A DNA stretch of 10,725 bases from Pseudomonadota bacterium (lineage in GTDB: Bacteria > Pseudomonadota > Gammaproteobacteria > Steroidobacterales > Steroidobacteraceae). Within the stretch, counting starts at the first letter, position 1. Every line of letters begins with the position of its first letter. A program made the translations under genes and the position numbers. The notes beneath the pieces were generated by a model that had not been told where the DNA came from, did not search any database, and was given only the letters and a program-made list of their open reading frames with translations. Of the stretch, positions 9,584 through 10,725 are shown piece after piece. The stretch is from assembly GCA_021808195.1 (NCBI GenBank), contig JAKBCE010000083.1, positions 1 to 10,725 of the forward strand, read 5' to 3'.

Positions 9584-9769
9584 GCATCTCTCGGGGAAGA
9601 TGCACTGATACACAGAAAAACCAGTGCTTCCAATGTCGATCTGATCATCACTTGCGATTCTCTGCGTCAGGCGTTCTCCGGGGTGTCTGCAATAACAACG
9701 GGCTGAATGTTGAACAACAACAACGAAGCTCTCCGGTTCGAATGGAAATAACAAATGAGGAGTCACTCC
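9584..9769 (+). promoter_or_regulatory. Long 5' leader with hairpins and a possible leader peptide
   Basis: The predicted untranslated leader is about 186 nt and visibly richer in A and T than neighbouring DNA. It opens with a hairpin GCATCT (9584-9589)/AGATGC (9598-9603), so the stem begins at about the first transcribed base. A second stem GCACTG (9602-9607)/CAGTGC (9622-9627) shares two bases with it. Further on is a low-structure CAA-rich stretch with four AAC triplets (9713-9724). A tiny ORF, MLNNNNEALRFEWK (9707-9751), reads through these triplets and stops 18 nt before the main start, but has only a weak ribosome-binding site. The main gene's GAGGAG is at 9757-9762. Roles in mRNA stability or translation control are inference; no known riboswitch is recognised. 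Confidence 0.4.
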
Positions 9770-10725
9770 ATGCAAAGGTCGCGTTTATGGTCCTTCGCGT
9801 TGGCCGCGGCGGCCGGCACGATTGCGACGGTGCTGACCTGCTCGCCGGTCCAGGCCGCCGAGCAGGCGCTGCATCTGACGGTGGATCTCTCAGGCGCCGC
9901 AGCGAGCGTCGTTGCGCAGGCGCATCAAGGCATTCCGCACGTGTTGTACGCCAACACGGCGGCCGGCCGGATGGCGCAGAGCGCGCAGCGGTTCGAGATG
10001 CGCGGGGGCGGTCCCGGGGATTCGTCTGGGAACTGGCAGGACAACAATAAGAGCACCCGCTATCCCGGCACTCTGGAGTACCACGGCGGACACACGGTTC
10101 AGACGGCCACAGAGTACATGATCTACGTCGATACGACGACCAACGGGTCATGCAACTCCGTCGCCTCGTGCTGGGGTGATCCGGCTGGCTTCCTGCACGA
10201 TCTCGGTCGCAGTCAGATGATTCACATCACCGACCAGTATGTGAAGGCCTACGACGGCGATCGGTACCGCGTGTTTCCACAGGCCATCATGGTGACGCTG
10301 AACGGCCTCACGCCCGGCACCGCGCTGTCGGATTTCCAGATGCAGGAAATCGTCTACGAGGTGACGACTGCGTTCGGGTTGCCGACCGGCTTTCACGCCA
10401 TCTACGACATCTTCCTGCCGCCGGGTCAGGATGAGTGCCAGCCCTCCGGGCAGTGCTACTCACCGGACAATCCGAGCACCTTCAACTATTGTGCGTACCA
10501 CAATGCCTCGGTGTTCCCCAACTCGACGCTGGCGCTGTATACGGTGGAGCCGTATCAGGACGTGAGCGGCTGCTCGGTGCGACCGAACACCGGCAACGGT
10601 CAGCTGGTGGACTCCACGGACAGTGTCCTGTCGCACGAGACGTTCGAGACCATCACCGACCCGAATACCTCGGGCAACTGGCCGACGGGCTGGTGGAACG
10701 AGGAGGCCAATGGTCTGTTCGGCCA
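9770..10725 (+). CDS. Secreted protein with HExxE motif, EXORDIUM/phosphate-induced-like (3' end beyond window)
   Basis: The frame is open for 318 codons to the right edge without a stop. The ATG at 9770 has GAGGAG 7 nt upstream. A signal peptide (MQRSRLWSFALAAAAGTIA, then VLTCSPVQAA) predicts export, with cleavage near residue 30. Mature features are YHGG (residues 104-107) followed by a VQTATEYMIYVD strand, a cysteine-rich middle, FNYCAYHN (238-245) and SHETFETITDP (288-298) with His289, Glu290 and Glu293, then GWW. YHGG plus a hydrophobic strand, C-x-x-H and HE-x-x-E-x-x-T-x-P followed by W are the landmarks I associate with EXORDIUM/PHI-1 proteins and their bacterial relatives, some of which look like zinc-metallopeptidase folds. 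Catalytic activity is not shown: the third metal ligand would be past the edge or absent. It has its own strong promoter and operator. Codon use is ordinary for the window. The existence of the gene is very sure; the family is only moderately sure. Confidence 0.8.
   Translation, partial: MQRSRLWSFALAAAAGTIATVLTCSPVQAAEQALHLTVDLSGAAASVVAQAHQGIPHVLYANTAAGRMAQSAQRFEMRGGGPGDSSGNWQDNNKSTRYPGTLEYHGGHTVQTATEYMIYVDTTTNGSCNSVASCWGDPAGFLHDLGRSQMIHITDQYVKAYDGDRYRVFPQAIMVTLNGLTPGTALSDFQMQEIVYEVTTAFGLPTGFHAIYDIFLPPGQDECQPSGQCYSPDNPSTFNYCAYHNASVFPNSTLALYTVEPYQDVSGCSVRPNTGNGQLVDSTDSVLSHETFETITDPNTSGNWPTGWWNEEANGLFG

Noticed and set aside
9790..9850. Lipoprotein signal in the secreted protein (VLTC near residue 24)
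   Set aside because: Thr directly before the Cys does not fit the lipobox, and a better type I cleavage site follows at about residue 30.
9562..10050. 162-aa plus-strand ORF overlapping the start of the secreted-protein gene
   Set aside because: No ribosome-binding site, starts within the promoter spacer before the predicted transcript start, and becomes Arg-rich out-of-frame sequence over the signal-peptide gene.

Overview
The window looks like chromosomal DNA from a GC-rich, free-living proteobacterium. A gammaproteobacterium of the Xanthomonadales/Nevskiales/Steroidobacter type fits the gene content and style best, but this rests on impression and no marker gene is present. Third codon positions are mostly G or C, which produces many long false ORFs opposite the real genes. 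Genes are closely packed and no mobile element, tRNA, rRNA or CRISPR array was seen. Nine genes are supported, two of them cut by the window edges.

Left part (1-2834): a minus-strand gene enters from the left edge (perhaps Mpo1/DUF962-like) and is divergent from a GT4 glycosyltransferase (322-1389). The glycosyltransferase converges on a DHA2-type 14-TM drug/H+ antiporter (1401-2834, minus). The two convergent genes share a 14-bp perfect hairpin that covers both stop codons.

Middle part (2835-5775): after a gap filled with five consecutive dyad symmetries lies a minus-strand unit read as aldo/keto reductase, then YahK-like zinc alcohol dehydrogenase, then a DUF302 protein. Two oxidoreductases of the type that reduce reactive aldehydes, next to a DUF302 protein and an efflux pump, suggest a carbonyl or chemical stress role (inference). 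The reductase-dehydrogenase junction carries a 22-bp perfect palindrome. The dehydrogenase has Asp where the first structural-zinc Cys is expected.

Right-centre (5776-9270): an exported S9 prolyl-oligopeptidase-family peptidase is tightly coupled to a small DUF2007-like protein. These two converge on a Na+/H+ antiporter-family membrane protein, and the facing stop codons overlap.

Right end (9271-10725): a 499-bp non-coding stretch contains the clearest regulatory signals of the window: a perfect 9+9 inverted repeat abutting a TTGACA/TATGCT promoter, and a leader of about 186 nt, less GC-rich than its surroundings, with 5' hairpins and a possible 14-codon leader peptide. It precedes a secreted protein with YHGG, YCAYH and HExxE...TDP motifs, resembling the EXORDIUM/phosphate-induced family. 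That gene runs off the right edge. This regulated secreted-protein locus is the least ordinary part of the window. I did not find convincing evidence for a wholly new multi-gene system.
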